From Aquatica leii (Eukaryota; Arthropoda; Insecta; Coleoptera; Lampyridae): a DNA stretch of 64,000 bases. This document shows, piece by piece, positions 53,467 to 63,691 of this stretch. The DNA is taken from the NCBI GenBank assembly GCA_035610365.1, contig CM069435.1, forward strand, positions 90,305,389 through 90,369,388, written 5' to 3'. Positions within the stretch are counted from its first letter, which is position 1. Each line of letters starts with the position of its first letter. The notes beneath the pieces are model-generated. The model saw only the letters and a list, made by a program, of their open reading frames with translations, searched no databases and was not told the DNA's origin. The position numbers were made by a program, and so were the translations under genes.

Positions 53467-54655
53467 TGTTAGAAATTAGTTCAATTCGCGAGTATGAAAA
53501 ATTTCTCTTCAAGTATGAAATTTGTCAAGAGAATTCCCCTACTCTTTCGCCGAGACTGTCAAATTTAAGACAGCACTTTTGCTTCACTTCCTGCAAGACC
53601 ATCTACGAGTTCTGTACTTTTACGCCCGGGTTAACCTTCACCTTTAGATTGTTTCACGCTAATATCATAATATGCAATTACATTTGTAAGGTTAAAACGG
53701 GCGGATATTGTTACCCACCAAATGTTTACCGTTATCACCAAAGATAACTAGCAGGTGGCCTCGTTGGAAAATTTCCATGACGCCACATTATTGATAACAC
53801 CGTCAAGGGTTTGAAACCTGCAGGATTATCCCTCTTGTAAAGTTTAACTACGACAAACACTGGGGTAATTTATGCTGTTAAGTCGAAGCAAAACGCTTCG
53901 CATTTGCGTTCTTAAGTGATTGGATGCTAAAGAGACCTTTTACTTGTGTTAACATTTATATGCTCGTTCAGATTGGGTTTAATTTTACTTTTTAGGTAAC
54001 TCAAGTACGGAGATTAGCTAATGTCCTACTGGATAAAACCTAACTGTGAGTATTACTATTTCAATTTTTTTCTTCGTTTTGTACTTCGGTGGTCATGACG
54101 TTTATGACCGTACGTGTATGTTAAGTTGACACAATTAATAATATTTGTGTGCTTCACGAACCCAAAAGCAGTGCGCGTTGAGTCTCAAAGGCTTAAATTG
54201 TTTGTCTGTCTACAATTTTTAAGATTTACAAATATAAATTCAGACGATTATGTTTATGTAAAAGTTTAGACCGACAGGGCCAGTTTGTTGTACGTTGTGT
54301 TGCTCACTATTCAACGCAACTTATAATTCATTCGACTTACGTATAAATATTGGCGATACTTACATTTATATACTTTCTTCATCTTCTGTGATAAAATAAA
54401 TATATATATTCTGTGTTATAACTTATGTGGTGTTTTTTATTCTTTTCCAGCTACGAGTAAAGTTAGACGGTATCTCCCTAACTTAATCTTTCATCGTCTT
54501 GGTGCCTCTTTTTAGATTTACGTTATAATTTTACATGACAAGGCCTGTGATCCTTCTACGGAGAAGCTGTGCTAGCCTTTGTTTTGTTGCAAGAAGACCA
54601 GTGTAAAAATTTATTCTTAGTGGTCCAACTCAAGGAACCTGATTTTCTCGTAACA
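53467..54655 (+). repeat. 5' LTR of the outer gypsy element
   Basis: 1189 bp with TGTTA at the start and TAACA at the end. The left border comes from comparison with the empty site and the right border from the primer site 5 bp further on. Long LTRs plus a Lys-type primer site recall the Osvaldo-like group, but that assignment is tentative. Confidence 0.7.
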
Positions 54656-54660
54656 AATTT

Positions 54661-54678
54661 TGGCGCCCAACGTGGGGC
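54661..54678 (+). other. Primer-binding site, tRNA-Lys type
   Basis: TGGCGCCCAACGTGGGGC is identical to the primer-binding site that pairs with the 3' end of tRNA-Lys1,2 in retroviruses and some gypsy elements. It sits 5 bp after the LTR end. Confidence 0.88.
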
Positions 54679-55089
54679 TCGATTTTTGTGTTTGCGATTA
54701 TAATTGCTTCTAGTTTTATTGATTATTTTATCTTTTCTTAGTCTTTTGTGGCTTCGATTTACTTTGCTTTGCTCCTTTAGTTATTGCTGCAAGACTTGAC
54801 GTCGGAGTTACTTCACTAGCTTTTACTTCTTTGATTTGTAGTGCTGCGGTTTGAATTTATATTAGCAATTTACTTACTTTTCTTTTAATTGTATTTCTGG
54901 TCAGACACGTGTCGTTGGACTTTGCTTTGATTTTTGGATTAACTCGACTACGTCGATTAACCCCTTTTTGGCTTATTAGATTAGTTACTTATTAGTGATA
55001 GTGATTTGAGTTTTAGTTAGACATGTGTTAGCAGCTTTCTGCTTTTGATTTACTATTTTGATTCTACTGTTTAGATTTTATAGTAATTT

Positions 55090-55812
55090 TAGTGTGTTAA
55101 CTATGTATTCTTCAGATGAAGAACCACCATTTCTTACTTCTTCGGCCTCTGACTTAGAAACGAACTTAGGAAATTAGAAACCGAGGCTCTTTACGATCGT
55201 GGAACGATGTTGATGTTTTGTTAAAACCGGAGTTTTTGCTTGTAGATTACGACGATCGTCTGATGGAGACCATTCGCAAACGTACTATGGGGTCTAACGA
55301 ATCCATTGGTACTTACGTTACCACCATGCGATACCTCTTTCTTCAGCTATCGGAACCGGTCTCAGAGCAAATGCAGCTCAAGGTTTTTCGCCGGAATCTA
55401 ACGCCGTTCTACCAACTGCCTTTAGCGTTGATGGAAATCAAATCTATCGCTGAATTAATATCTTTAGGCAAGCGTTTAGAGTCGAACATCAATTCTCGTG
55501 ATTCTTTCCACTTCTCAACAACAAAGATTGGTGACAGTTCAAAAGTCATCTGTAGTCTTTGCTAGTAAGAGTTCTACTTTCGTCTCTTCTGCTATTCCTG
55601 CTACTTGTTCTCTTAATGCTTTTACACTTTTGTTTTCTGTATATCCTTCTAATTCAAATACTTGTGTTCGTTGTCGTTCTCAAGGTGATAAGCCTTTACG
55701 TACTGTTCGTTCTCTTCTTTCTCTTCTTTCTAATTTCTTTTCAGTTTCTACGGATATTAGGTCTACTACTGTTTCTGCTTTTCCTCGTCGTTTCTCTCGT
55801 TGTGTATTGTGA
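55090..55812 (+). pseudogene. Outer gypsy element gag remnant
   Basis: It begins MYSSDEEPPFLTSSASDLET. The Gag core includes EFLLVDYDDRLMETIRKRTM, SIGTYVTTMRYLFLQLSEPV and LTPFYQLPLALMEIKSIAEL, the shape of the retrotransposon Gag domain. A Ser-rich tail carries a degenerate knuckle (CVRCRSQGD). Broken. Confidence 0.75.
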
Positions 55813-55899
55813 AAGATCTTCTATGTAAACGTGTACGCATTTTTTTGTCCGACGTTTGCGTTGTTTCTTCGGACTAACGCAAACAATTAATCCACGATC

Positions 55900-56090
55900 A
55901 CCATCTTCCATCTGAGCGTGAACACCGCAGTGTTAGGAGTACGTTGGAAGCTCTTCGGTGTCATTTCTACTGGTCTCATATAAGACCTAAGGTTGCCGAG
56001 TTTATACGCCACTGTTCTTGTTTGAACGCACAGCGAAGCAATCGCATTAGGTTACGTCACGTTTTGCCAGCAACGATGAAGCTTTCCAAC
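55900..56090 (+). pseudogene. Outer gypsy element integrase zinc-finger remnant
   Basis: HHLPSEREHRSVRSTLEALR then CHFYWSHIRPKVAEFIRHCS and CLNAQRSNRIR resemble the integrase zinc module. Only this module of the integrase is seen. Confidence 0.65.
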
Positions 56091-56199
56091 AGTGATGTAG
56101 CTACAAGGTCTACGCGTCTACATAAGGATCGTACTTTTTCTCCAGAAGAAAAAGCTGTTGCTATTGCTTTTGCATCTCCTTCTTCAGTCGCTTCTAATT

Positions 56200-57360
56200 A
56201 TTCTTTACTGTCCCCTTCTTCTAATCGTTCTTTTTTTTTCATCGGTGTCACAAGCGTCGTAAGTGCTAGTTCACTTTTTGGGCTTTCGACTTTCAACCTT
56301 TGCTATTCTTTTGGTCTTTTTCTTTTGGTTTTGGTGGTTCCATTCTTTGAATACGCTAATGGTATCTTGTTTGTTGTGGTTCGGATGCTATCTATTTGCT
56401 TTCACCCATTTTGCTGTCACCAATATTCTTCCTTATTCTGGTTAAGTTTCTGCTAAAATTCTTTTGGTTTGTTTCTTCTACATCTTACTTCAGTACAGAC
56501 TACCTTTCCTTCTGTATATATTTATATCCGCTTAGTCGGCCTTTTTGGATTGGTACGTCATCTATAGATTTCTCTCTTCTGATTTCGCATTTGGTTTTTC
56601 TTTTCTTGAGTTTTCTATTCCGCTCGTGGTATTAAAGTCTTGAAGTATACTTTCCAATTGGTATGCTTTCTTTCTATGACTAACGGATATCTTTTCTTTT
56701 CTCTCTTTTTTTCTTTATTTTATTGGGCGGTTGGTTGGGCACCGTAGGGTGGTCTCTCTTTTCGTTGTTTTACGGGGTGAAGAACGAATTAGGCATTAAC
56801 ATCGAACCTTATCTTTCTCCGTCTTTCCCTCTCTCTTATCTTTTCTACTTTTCATTTATTTCTTCTTGGGCCTATCTATCTTTTCTATGAACCAACCAGT
56901 ATTTTTTTCTTTGATTCTATTTGGGGTTCGCCTCATAGGGCGGTTGGTTGGTCATTTAAGGGTTGGTCACTTTTTTTCGTTTCTTCTACGGAGAGTAGAA
57001 CGAATCAGACACTTTCATCTTGTCTTATGTTTCTTCGTTTGCCTCTTTTCTTACTTTCTTGTCTTCCTTACTTTTACTTTTTTTCCTTTTTGAAGGTTCG
57101 CCTTTAGGGCAATTATCTCTTTTGTCTTTTTTTCATTTATCTTGGTTTTTGTTTGATCATTCTTTTTTTTTCTTTTAGTAACTTCCTTCTTTAGAGTTCA
57201 CGCAACTACGTATCTTTTCTTTTATTTTTCTTTCTCAGTTACTTCTCTCGCTTTATTGGGTTTAGTGGGTTTTTGTCTTATTGTGCTTGGGATAGACTGC
57301 AACGTTGCTTTTGGTACTCTGTACTTCCGCTTAGTCGGCATTTTTGATGTTGTCAGTCAC
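56200..57360 (+). repeat. Pyrimidine-rich region with degenerate tandem units
   Basis: Over 1.1 kb the plus strand is dominated by T and C with long TTTCTTT runs. Recurring landmarks include GGGCGGTTGGTTGG (56.73 and 56.94 kb), GGTTCGCCT before AGGGC (56.93 and 57.09 kb), CCGCTTAGTCGGC before TTTTTG (56.53 and 57.33 kb), and GAACGAAT after a CTACGG/TTACGG block (56.78 and 57.00 kb). Units are about 200 bp and diverged. No coding sense seen. Confidence 0.6.
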
Positions 57361-57597
57361 CGTTAGGATATTTCTCTTCTTCAAGTTTGTAGTATCCAGA
57401 TATTCCAGTTCAAATTCCACAAGTATTGTTGGTTGCCTGCACAGCTATTTGTCTAAGAAAACGTATCTTAATCTCGGCGAGGAAACGGGGGTGGGTTACC
57501 GCTTGCGAAAAAAAATAGGGAGACTTTGAAACCCGAGGGAGGTAGTTTTTGATTGCTGGTGGTCGGGAAGACAAAAAATTAGTGAACAAAGGAAAGT

Positions 57598-58370
57598 TGT
57601 AACGAAGACTGGGGGTAAAATTGCCCGATAAAACCATAAAGGTAAATCCGTTACGTAGACATGCGTAGATGTAGAGAAATAATAAAAATGCGATTCGCAA
57701 TGCTGCTTAATTAAATAAAAAATAAAACCTGTACAGGTAATAAACATGAGTTGGGGGCAGCAACGTCTTCCATTCCAGCCACTTTATATTTCACCAGGCG
57801 CCGGGTCCGGGGGCGACGACCACCGAGCGTACGCAGGGTACCTACTGCAGAGGCTCGCGAAGAGGATCGCCGGAAATATGGATTTGTAGAATAGACCTTC
57901 TTGTTGTGAAATAAATGAATGGCTCTCGTAATAAAGTTTATTCACAGAATTTTTCTGGATATTATAGCGATTGTAACGATCTAGATAATAATAACACAAT
58001 TAGTTTAAGGTAGATAACTGGTAGACTTGAGAGATGACCGAAGAATAATAAAATACTAGAGAAATATAGCATTCTCGCGATTGCCGTCACTGTCAAGTCT
58101 ACCAATACGCCTAAAATTAATAATTATTGAAAAATCAATTAAATATAAATTAATAATTAATCAGCGTAACTTAACATTACAAAGATAAAATAAATTAAAA
58201 GATTAAATCCTTACTTGCAATGCTGCGTCTTATAACAATAACTTAAAACTAGTCTAACAAAATACAATAATGCATAAACTAACAAGTTTTACAACATTTG
58301 CGTTGCGCTTTGATAACAATTATTCACAAGTACAAATACAAAGTTAATATGTACAGGGTAAACCGTAACA
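57598..58370 (-). repeat. 3' LTR of the very young gypsy element
   Basis: 773 bp. Matches 62915-63687 except for one position in a G/C run. A purine-rich tract (GACGGAAAGAGAGCG on plus is its neighbour) lies close by. Confidence 0.95.
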
Positions 58371-58489
58371 GTCTCCCCGACGGAAAGAGAGCGAAGCGTA
58401 AGAGAATAAAGGTCGACTGTAGACAATGAGTAAAAGGAAAAATAAATAAACAACAATTAGTGATGATGTGTGACTTAAACGTTTTATCA

Positions 58490-59680
58490 AGATGCGTTAG
58501 GTGTTTTATAGGCCTTTAGGAACTGGATGTGTGATTTACTTATTTCAGCAGACTCGGGATCTTCCAGGAGCACAGATACGGGCGAAGTAAATGCTTTAAT
58601 AATTTTGGGAGTAGACCACTGAGGTATAAATTTAGAGTCTGAAACTGTAGGAATTTGAGTGGGAAATATTCTCACAAGCACTTGTTGGCCAACGAAAAAT
58701 TTATTAACGGGAATCTTTCCTCTATTATAATACTTTTTTGCTCGTTCGTGAGCTAGCTGAAGACAAGACTGAATTTGTTCGGTAGTTAAGGGAGCAGGCA
58801 AAGATAGGAAAGATTCGAGATTCCATAAATTATCTAGGGGAGTGTTGATTTCTCTGTGAAGGAAAACCGAAGCCGGAGATGAACCTATAGCTTCATGGAA
58901 CGAAGAATTATAATTAAGATTGAAGAAAGGAAGGACTTGGTCCCATGCTTTATGCGTTAAAGAATATTTAATCAAAAGAGTTAAATTGTACTTTAAGTTT
59001 CGGTTACAACGCTCACTAAGATTTGAACTTGGGTGGTAAGGGGATGTGAAAGCCTGTCGAATGCCCCAATGGGTACATAACTGAGCAATTGTGTTGCTCT
59101 TAAAACATTTGGCATTGTCAGAGATAAGAACCTTAGGTGGACCATAAGTCGAGAATAAGTCAGTAAGCGCTTTGGCCGTAACCTCTGCGGTAGCTCTACG
59201 AGTTGGAAAAGTCTTAAGCCACTTAGAGAATCCGTCAACACAAACAAAAATAAATCGAAATCCGTGATGAGAAGTAATGATGGGCCCTACATAATCAATA
59301 TAAATCTTTTCCCAAATAGTTTGAGGAGGTGAGCTAGCTAAATATGTATTAACTTTAGTATTAGCGGGTTTACATTGCTGGCAGAGTTCACAAGAAGAAA
59401 CATAATTTCTAACGTCTTTATAAAGAGTTTGCCACCAGAATCGCTTAGCTATAGCGCGATACGTTTTGGTGATGGAGTTGTGACTTCCAATGCATGAATC
59501 ATGGAAATAAAATGTTATCATTGCTTTTAATTTCTCAGGTATAACGACTCGTTTTAATTTCCTTCGTCCCGCTAGATAAATCAACAACCCGCCTTGAACA
59601 GCAAAGTTTTTAACATTTTCCCCGTTTTTGATTCGGTTCAAAAATGAATTTGCAATATTCATCGTTGTGTTGTTGCTTCT
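58490..59680 (-). CDS. Very young gypsy element integrase
   Basis: The zinc module runs from HDSCIGSHNSITKTYRAIAK to CELCQQCKPA. The core carries IYIDYVGPIITSHHGFRFIF, VLISDNAKCFKSN and FTSPYHPSSNLSERCNRNLK, giving the Asp-Asp-Glu triad. The C-terminal tail has QQVLVRIFPTQIP and a Pro/Ser end. Full length for a gypsy integrase. Confidence 0.92.
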
Positions 59681-61346
59681 CAATATTGATAAAGGACTCT
59701 GGGATATCTAGAAGCGAGTTGAGCTGAGAAGTGTGAGTATAATCATTAGGAAAACCGTTGTTTTTCATCGAGGGAGAACTGTCGGGTATTTCAAAAAGAC
59801 GCGATAATCCGTCCGCGACTGAATTTTCCTTGCCCGGAATGTGCCTAATCACAAAATTAAATTTTGATAATTTTAACAACCATCTTCCGAATTTGGATAA
59901 TTGCAATGGGTTGTTATAAAGCCATCTAATTGCATCACAATCTACTTCTAAAATAAATTCTGAATCAGTAAGGTAATCTTTAAACCGATCTAATGCAAAT
60001 ATTACTGCTAACGATTCTCTTTCGTAAGTGGAATATTTTTGCTCCGTATTAGAAAGTTTCCTAGACGCGAAAGAAATAGGATGAATACCATCATCAAAGT
60101 TTTGCATTAGGACACCTGAAATACCAATAAGACTGGCATCTGTTCTGACGATAAACTGATTATGAAAATTCGGCATGCGTAACGCTGGAGCATTCGTTAC
60201 TGCATCTTTTAATTTAGTAATGGCATTTTTATGACAATCAGTGATACAAAACTTAACATGTTTTTTCTTTAACTCATTCAATGGAGCAACAATTTCTGAA
60301 AATTTATTTATAAATCGGGAGCAAAAGGAAACTACTCCTATAAATTGCTGAAGTTGTTTAAGGTTCTTAGGGACGGGTAAGTTTCTAATAGCCGACACTC
60401 TTTCAGGGTCTAAAGCTACACCATGAGCAGACACGATATGTCCGAGAATTTTAAGAGAACCCATTGCAAATTTGGTTTTGTCGGGGTTAATTGTTAATCC
60501 GCATTTCCGAAATCGATTGAGAACGATTTTAAGATGTTCGATATGTTCTGAAGGTGTTTTGGAAAATATTATAAAATCGTCAAAATAATTTATAAAAAAT
60601 CGAAATCGAATATCTGCAAACTCTGAGGCAATAAGACGGTTCAGTCCTGTTGGGCTAATTTTTAAACCAAAGGGTAAGAAGTTATATTCATAGTGACCTC
60701 TATAAGTAACGAAAGCGGTATATTTTTTTGAATTTTCTGACAAGGGAACTTGGTGAAAGGCGGAATTCATGTCAAACAAGGTGAAAATTTTTGCATCTTG
60801 TAGAAACGTAAAAATCGTTTGCTGATTAGCAGGAGGAAATGGATCATAAGTTATGATCTTATTAACAGCACGATAATCGACAACTAGCCGGTTAGAATTA
60901 TCACGCTTTTTAATTAAAAACACGGGACTGGCAAATTCTGAATGACTAGGGCGTATAATTCCGTCCTCAAGTAGTTTATCTACATGAAGATCAAGTTCTT
61001 GTTGCCTTATAGGATTTAAGTAAAATGGGGTTTTATAAACGGGTTTACTTGAAGTCACTTTTATAGAATATTCAAATCCTAACGCCGCCCCGATTCTTTT
61101 AGTTAAAACGTCAGGATAGCTAGCAATAGTTTGATTAAGTTTTTGCAATTCATGCGGTTGTAAAGAGTACTTCGTTTCACAAATCGCGCTTAAAATATTA
61201 CTTCTATTTATTTTCGGAGTGATAAACGGAACGGAAATTTCAGAATTAAACTTCCATGTAAGAGTAGCATCTGAAATATTTAAAATAGCTTTCATTCGCG
61301 CCAAGGTTTTAGATCCTAGTATTAAATCAAGATTCATCTTGGGCAA
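59610..61346 (-). CDS. Very young gypsy element reverse transcriptase and RNase H
   Basis: Motifs in order: KLLEDGIIRPSHSEFASPVF, RLVVDYRAVNKIITYDPFPP, IFTLFDMNSAFHQVPL, FLPFGLKISPTGLNRL, FFINYFDDFIIFSK (catalytic Phe-Asp-Asp), LGHIVSAHGVALDPERVSAI. Then RNase H: FIVRTDASLIGISGVLMQNF, YSTYERESLAVIFALDRFKD, EVDCDAIRW and PGKENSVADGLSRL. All catalytic residues are visible. Confidence 0.93.
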   Translation of the reverse strand: MPKMNLDLILGSKTLARMKAILNISDATLTWKFNSEISVPFITPKINRSNILSAICETKYSLQPHELQKLNQTIASYPDVLTKRIGAALGFEYSIKVTSSKPVYKTPFYLNPIRQQELDLHVDKLLEDGIIRPSHSEFASPVFLIKKRDNSNRLVVDYRAVNKIITYDPFPPANQQTIFTFLQDAKIFTLFDMNSAFHQVPLSENSKKYTAFVTYRGHYEYNFLPFGLKISPTGLNRLIASEFADIRFRFFINYFDDFIIFSKTPSEHIEHLKIVLNRFRKCGLTINPDKTKFAMGSLKILGHIVSAHGVALDPERVSAIRNLPVPKNLKQLQQFIGVVSFCSRFINKFSEIVAPLNELKKKHVKFCITDCHKNAITKLKDAVTNAPALRMPNFHNQFIVRTDASLIGISGVLMQNFDDGIHPISFASRKLSNTEQKYSTYERESLAVIFALDRFKDYLTDSEFILEVDCDAIRWLYNNPLQLSKFGRWLLKLSKFNFVIRHIPGKENSVADGLSRLFEIPDSSPSMKNNGFPNDYTHTSQLNSLLDIPESFINIEKQQHNDEYCKFIFEPNQKRGKC

Positions 61347-61357
61347 TATTAAGAAGA

Positions 61358-61633
61358 TTACAGGCCATGTAAAATGAGCAATTTTACGAATAATTTCATT
61401 GATTTGTCGATTTTAATAAACGAAGCATCAGGAAGTAAAACGATTTCTGAGATGGATTTTGTTTTAGCGAGATTTAGCGAAGTTATTTTATAGGCTATTT
61501 TAGGAGATATAAAATTGAAGGTAGAACCTGAATCCAACAATGCAGTTAATTTAAAATGAAAAATATCTACGTATATAAAGGGCATTCGCGTTGGAACGAC
61601 ATTACTGTCAAAGCGGCTTTTAGAACTTGCCAA
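61358..61633 (-). CDS. Very young gypsy element protease region
   Basis: LTALLDSGSTFNFISPKIA carries the retropepsin Asp-Ser-Gly triplet. It lies between gag and reverse transcriptase, as in the family. Confidence 0.85.
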   Translation of the reverse strand: MASSKSRFDSNVVPTRMPFIYVDIFHFKLTALLDSGSTFNFISPKIAYKITSLNLAKTKSISEIVLLPDASFIKIDKSMKLFVKLLILHGL

Positions 61634-61636
61634 TAG

Positions 61637-62632
61637 TCATTGGGGATAAGATGCTTCTCGCGCTTGGCGCTTTCGGCAATCTTGAATTAGGTGACCATAA
61701 TTATGGCAATAGCGACATTGTGGACGTGGAGGACGCGGACTAGGGGCGCTGCGCCCGGGCAGAACTGGAGGTTGCCGACTCGTCGACGGGGTTTCGAGAG
61801 TGGACGAAGAAAACTCCTGAGATCTGCGAAGAATACCTTGGATTCTTGTAATAACAGAATCTAATGCATCGTACGTAAGAGGTTGGGTAAAAAATTTGAT
61901 TAAATCATAAGTGTCTGCATTAGAACGTGCCCAAACTATAGAACAAACATGTTCCTCGGTGTAATCTAAATTTAACGCCTGAATCATGGCCTTAATTTCA
62001 CAAACAAATTCATCGAAACCTTCAGCTAGACCTTGCGACCGATTCACAAATTTATCTGTTAAAAGGATTATGTCTGACCTGGAAAGATATTTATTAATAA
62101 GCATAGGTTTGATCTGACACCAACTATTTTGCGTTGAAGATGACCACCAGGTGGCAATGGAAGAATCTACTTTCGTAATTAAAGCGGTGAAAAAACTATT
62201 TAGGTCGATATCTGCAATCATTAACGTTTTTTCCACGGCTACCAAAAATTTTAATATGGATTCTGGATTGGTATGTGAACAAGTAGGTATCTTTGATAAA
62301 ATTTCATTTGTATTAACTGAAAATTTTATAGAAGTAGGAGCTACTCTTTTAGCAAGGTCGACTACGTCTTTGTTCAATTGTAAAATAGCTGAATGACTTT
62401 CTTGTGAAATGCGTAAATCGTTAACAATAGCAGTAAGTGATTCAACAGTAGAATAACGCTTTGATTTAACAGCTGAAGTTCTTCGCGTTTTACTCTTTAC
62501 CGTTGGAAAGCTAAGTGATTTATTAACAATAATATTTGGAGAAAAAGGTCTCACGGGTGGTTGAAATTCGGATTCAAATTCGTGAGAGGTTCTGGAAACA
62601 GTAGGAACTTCCGAATTACTCGGATCGGCCAT
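61637..62632 (-). CDS. Very young gypsy element gag
   Basis: The start is taken at MADPSNSEVPTVSRTSHEFE (62632); the open frame continues upstream to 62701. The Gag core includes NPESILKFLVAVEKTLMIAD, WWSSSTQNSWCQIKPMLINK and FVNRSQGLAEGFDEFVCEIK. A Pro-rich stretch and a zinc knuckle CRYCHNYGHLIQDC close it at the C-terminus. Confidence 0.9.
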   Translation of the reverse strand: MADPSNSEVPTVSRTSHEFESEFQPPVRPFSPNIIVNKSLSFPTVKSKTRRTSAVKSKRYSTVESLTAIVNDLRISQESHSAILQLNKDVVDLAKRVAPTSIKFSVNTNEILSKIPTCSHTNPESILKFLVAVEKTLMIADIDLNSFFTALITKVDSSIATWWSSSTQNSWCQIKPMLINKYLSRSDIILLTDKFVNRSQGLAEGFDEFVCEIKAMIQALNLDYTEEHVCSIVWARSNADTYDLIKFFTQPLTYDALDSVITRIQGILRRSQEFSSSTLETPSTSRQPPVLPGRSAPSPRPPRPQCRYCHNYGHLIQDCRKRQAREASYPQ

Positions 62633-62900
62633 TCTAAGCGATATTGTACGATTTCTTAATCTACGGTACATAGAAATTAAATAATAACGTTTAAGGTACA
62701 AATAAATGTAGTGTTAAATGATATGAATAAAATGGTAACGATGTTTGTGAACTACGATAACATTAAGAATTTAACCTTCTGATAAATACTTATAGGAAAA
62801 TACATGCAACGTACAAGCGATTACGATTTTACTTAAATTAATTTATCAATTATTATCAATCCACTACATGTCTAAAAACAACTATTAATTAAATAACCAC

Positions 62901-62912
62901 GCTCTGCTACCA
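62901..62912 (-). other. Primer-binding site, initiator tRNA-Met type
   Basis: On the minus strand, two bases after the 5' LTR, TGGTAGCAGAGC matches the complement of the animal initiator tRNA-Met 3' end (CTCTGCTACCA) over 11 bases. Confidence 0.75.
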
Positions 62913-62914
62913 TT

Positions 62915-63687
62915 TGTAACGAAGACTGGGGGTAAAATTGCCCGATAAAACCATAAAGGTAAATCCGTTACGTAGACATGCGTAGATGTAGAGAAATAAT
63001 AAAAATGCGATTCGCAATGCTGCTTAATTAAATAAAAAATAAAACCTGTACAGGTAATAAACATGAGTTGGGGGCAGCAACGTCTTCCATTCCAGCCACT
63101 TTATATTTCACCAGGCGCCGGGTCCGGGCGCGACGACCACCGAGCGTACGCAGGGTACCTACTGCAGAGGCTCGCGAAGAGGATCGCCGGAAATATGGAT
63201 TTGTAGAATAGACCTTCTTGTTGTGAAATAAATGAATGGCTCTCGTAATAAAGTTTATTCACAGAATTTTTCTGGATATTATAGCGATTGTAACGATCTA
63301 GATAATAATAACACAATTAGTTTAAGGTAGATAACTGGTAGACTTGAGAGATGACCGAAGAATAATAAAATACTAGAGAAATATAGCATTCTCGCGATTG
63401 CCGTCACTGTCAAGTCTACCAATACGCCTAAAATTAATAATTATTGAAAAATCAATTAAATATAAATTAATAATTAATCAGCGTAACTTAACATTACAAA
63501 GATAAAATAAATTAAAAGATTAAATCCTTACTTGCAATGCTGCGTCTTATAACAATAACTTAAAACTAGTCTAACAAAATACAATAATGCATAAACTAAC
63601 AAGTTTTACAACATTTGCGTTGCGCTTTGATAACAATTATTCACAAGTACAAATACAAAGTTAATATGTACAGGGTAAACCGTAACA
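62915..63687 (-). repeat. 5' LTR of the very young gypsy element
   Basis: 773 bp, partner of 57598-58370. It borders the initiator-Met type primer site. Confidence 0.95.
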
Positions 63688-63691
63688 AAGT

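Larger units (their letters stand above)
57598..63687 (-). mobile_element. Very young Ty3/gypsy retrotransposon, nearly whole, 773 bp LTRs
   Basis: 6090 bp, flanked by an AAGT target duplication (57594-57597 and 63688-63691). The two 773 bp LTRs start TGTAACG, end CGTAACA and differ at a single position by eye, so insertion is very recent. Minus-strand order: primer site, gag, protease, reverse transcriptase with RNase H, integrase, 3' LTR. It looks almost whole, with at most a few coding interruptions. Some frame changes between gag and pol are normal in this family. Confidence 0.95.
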
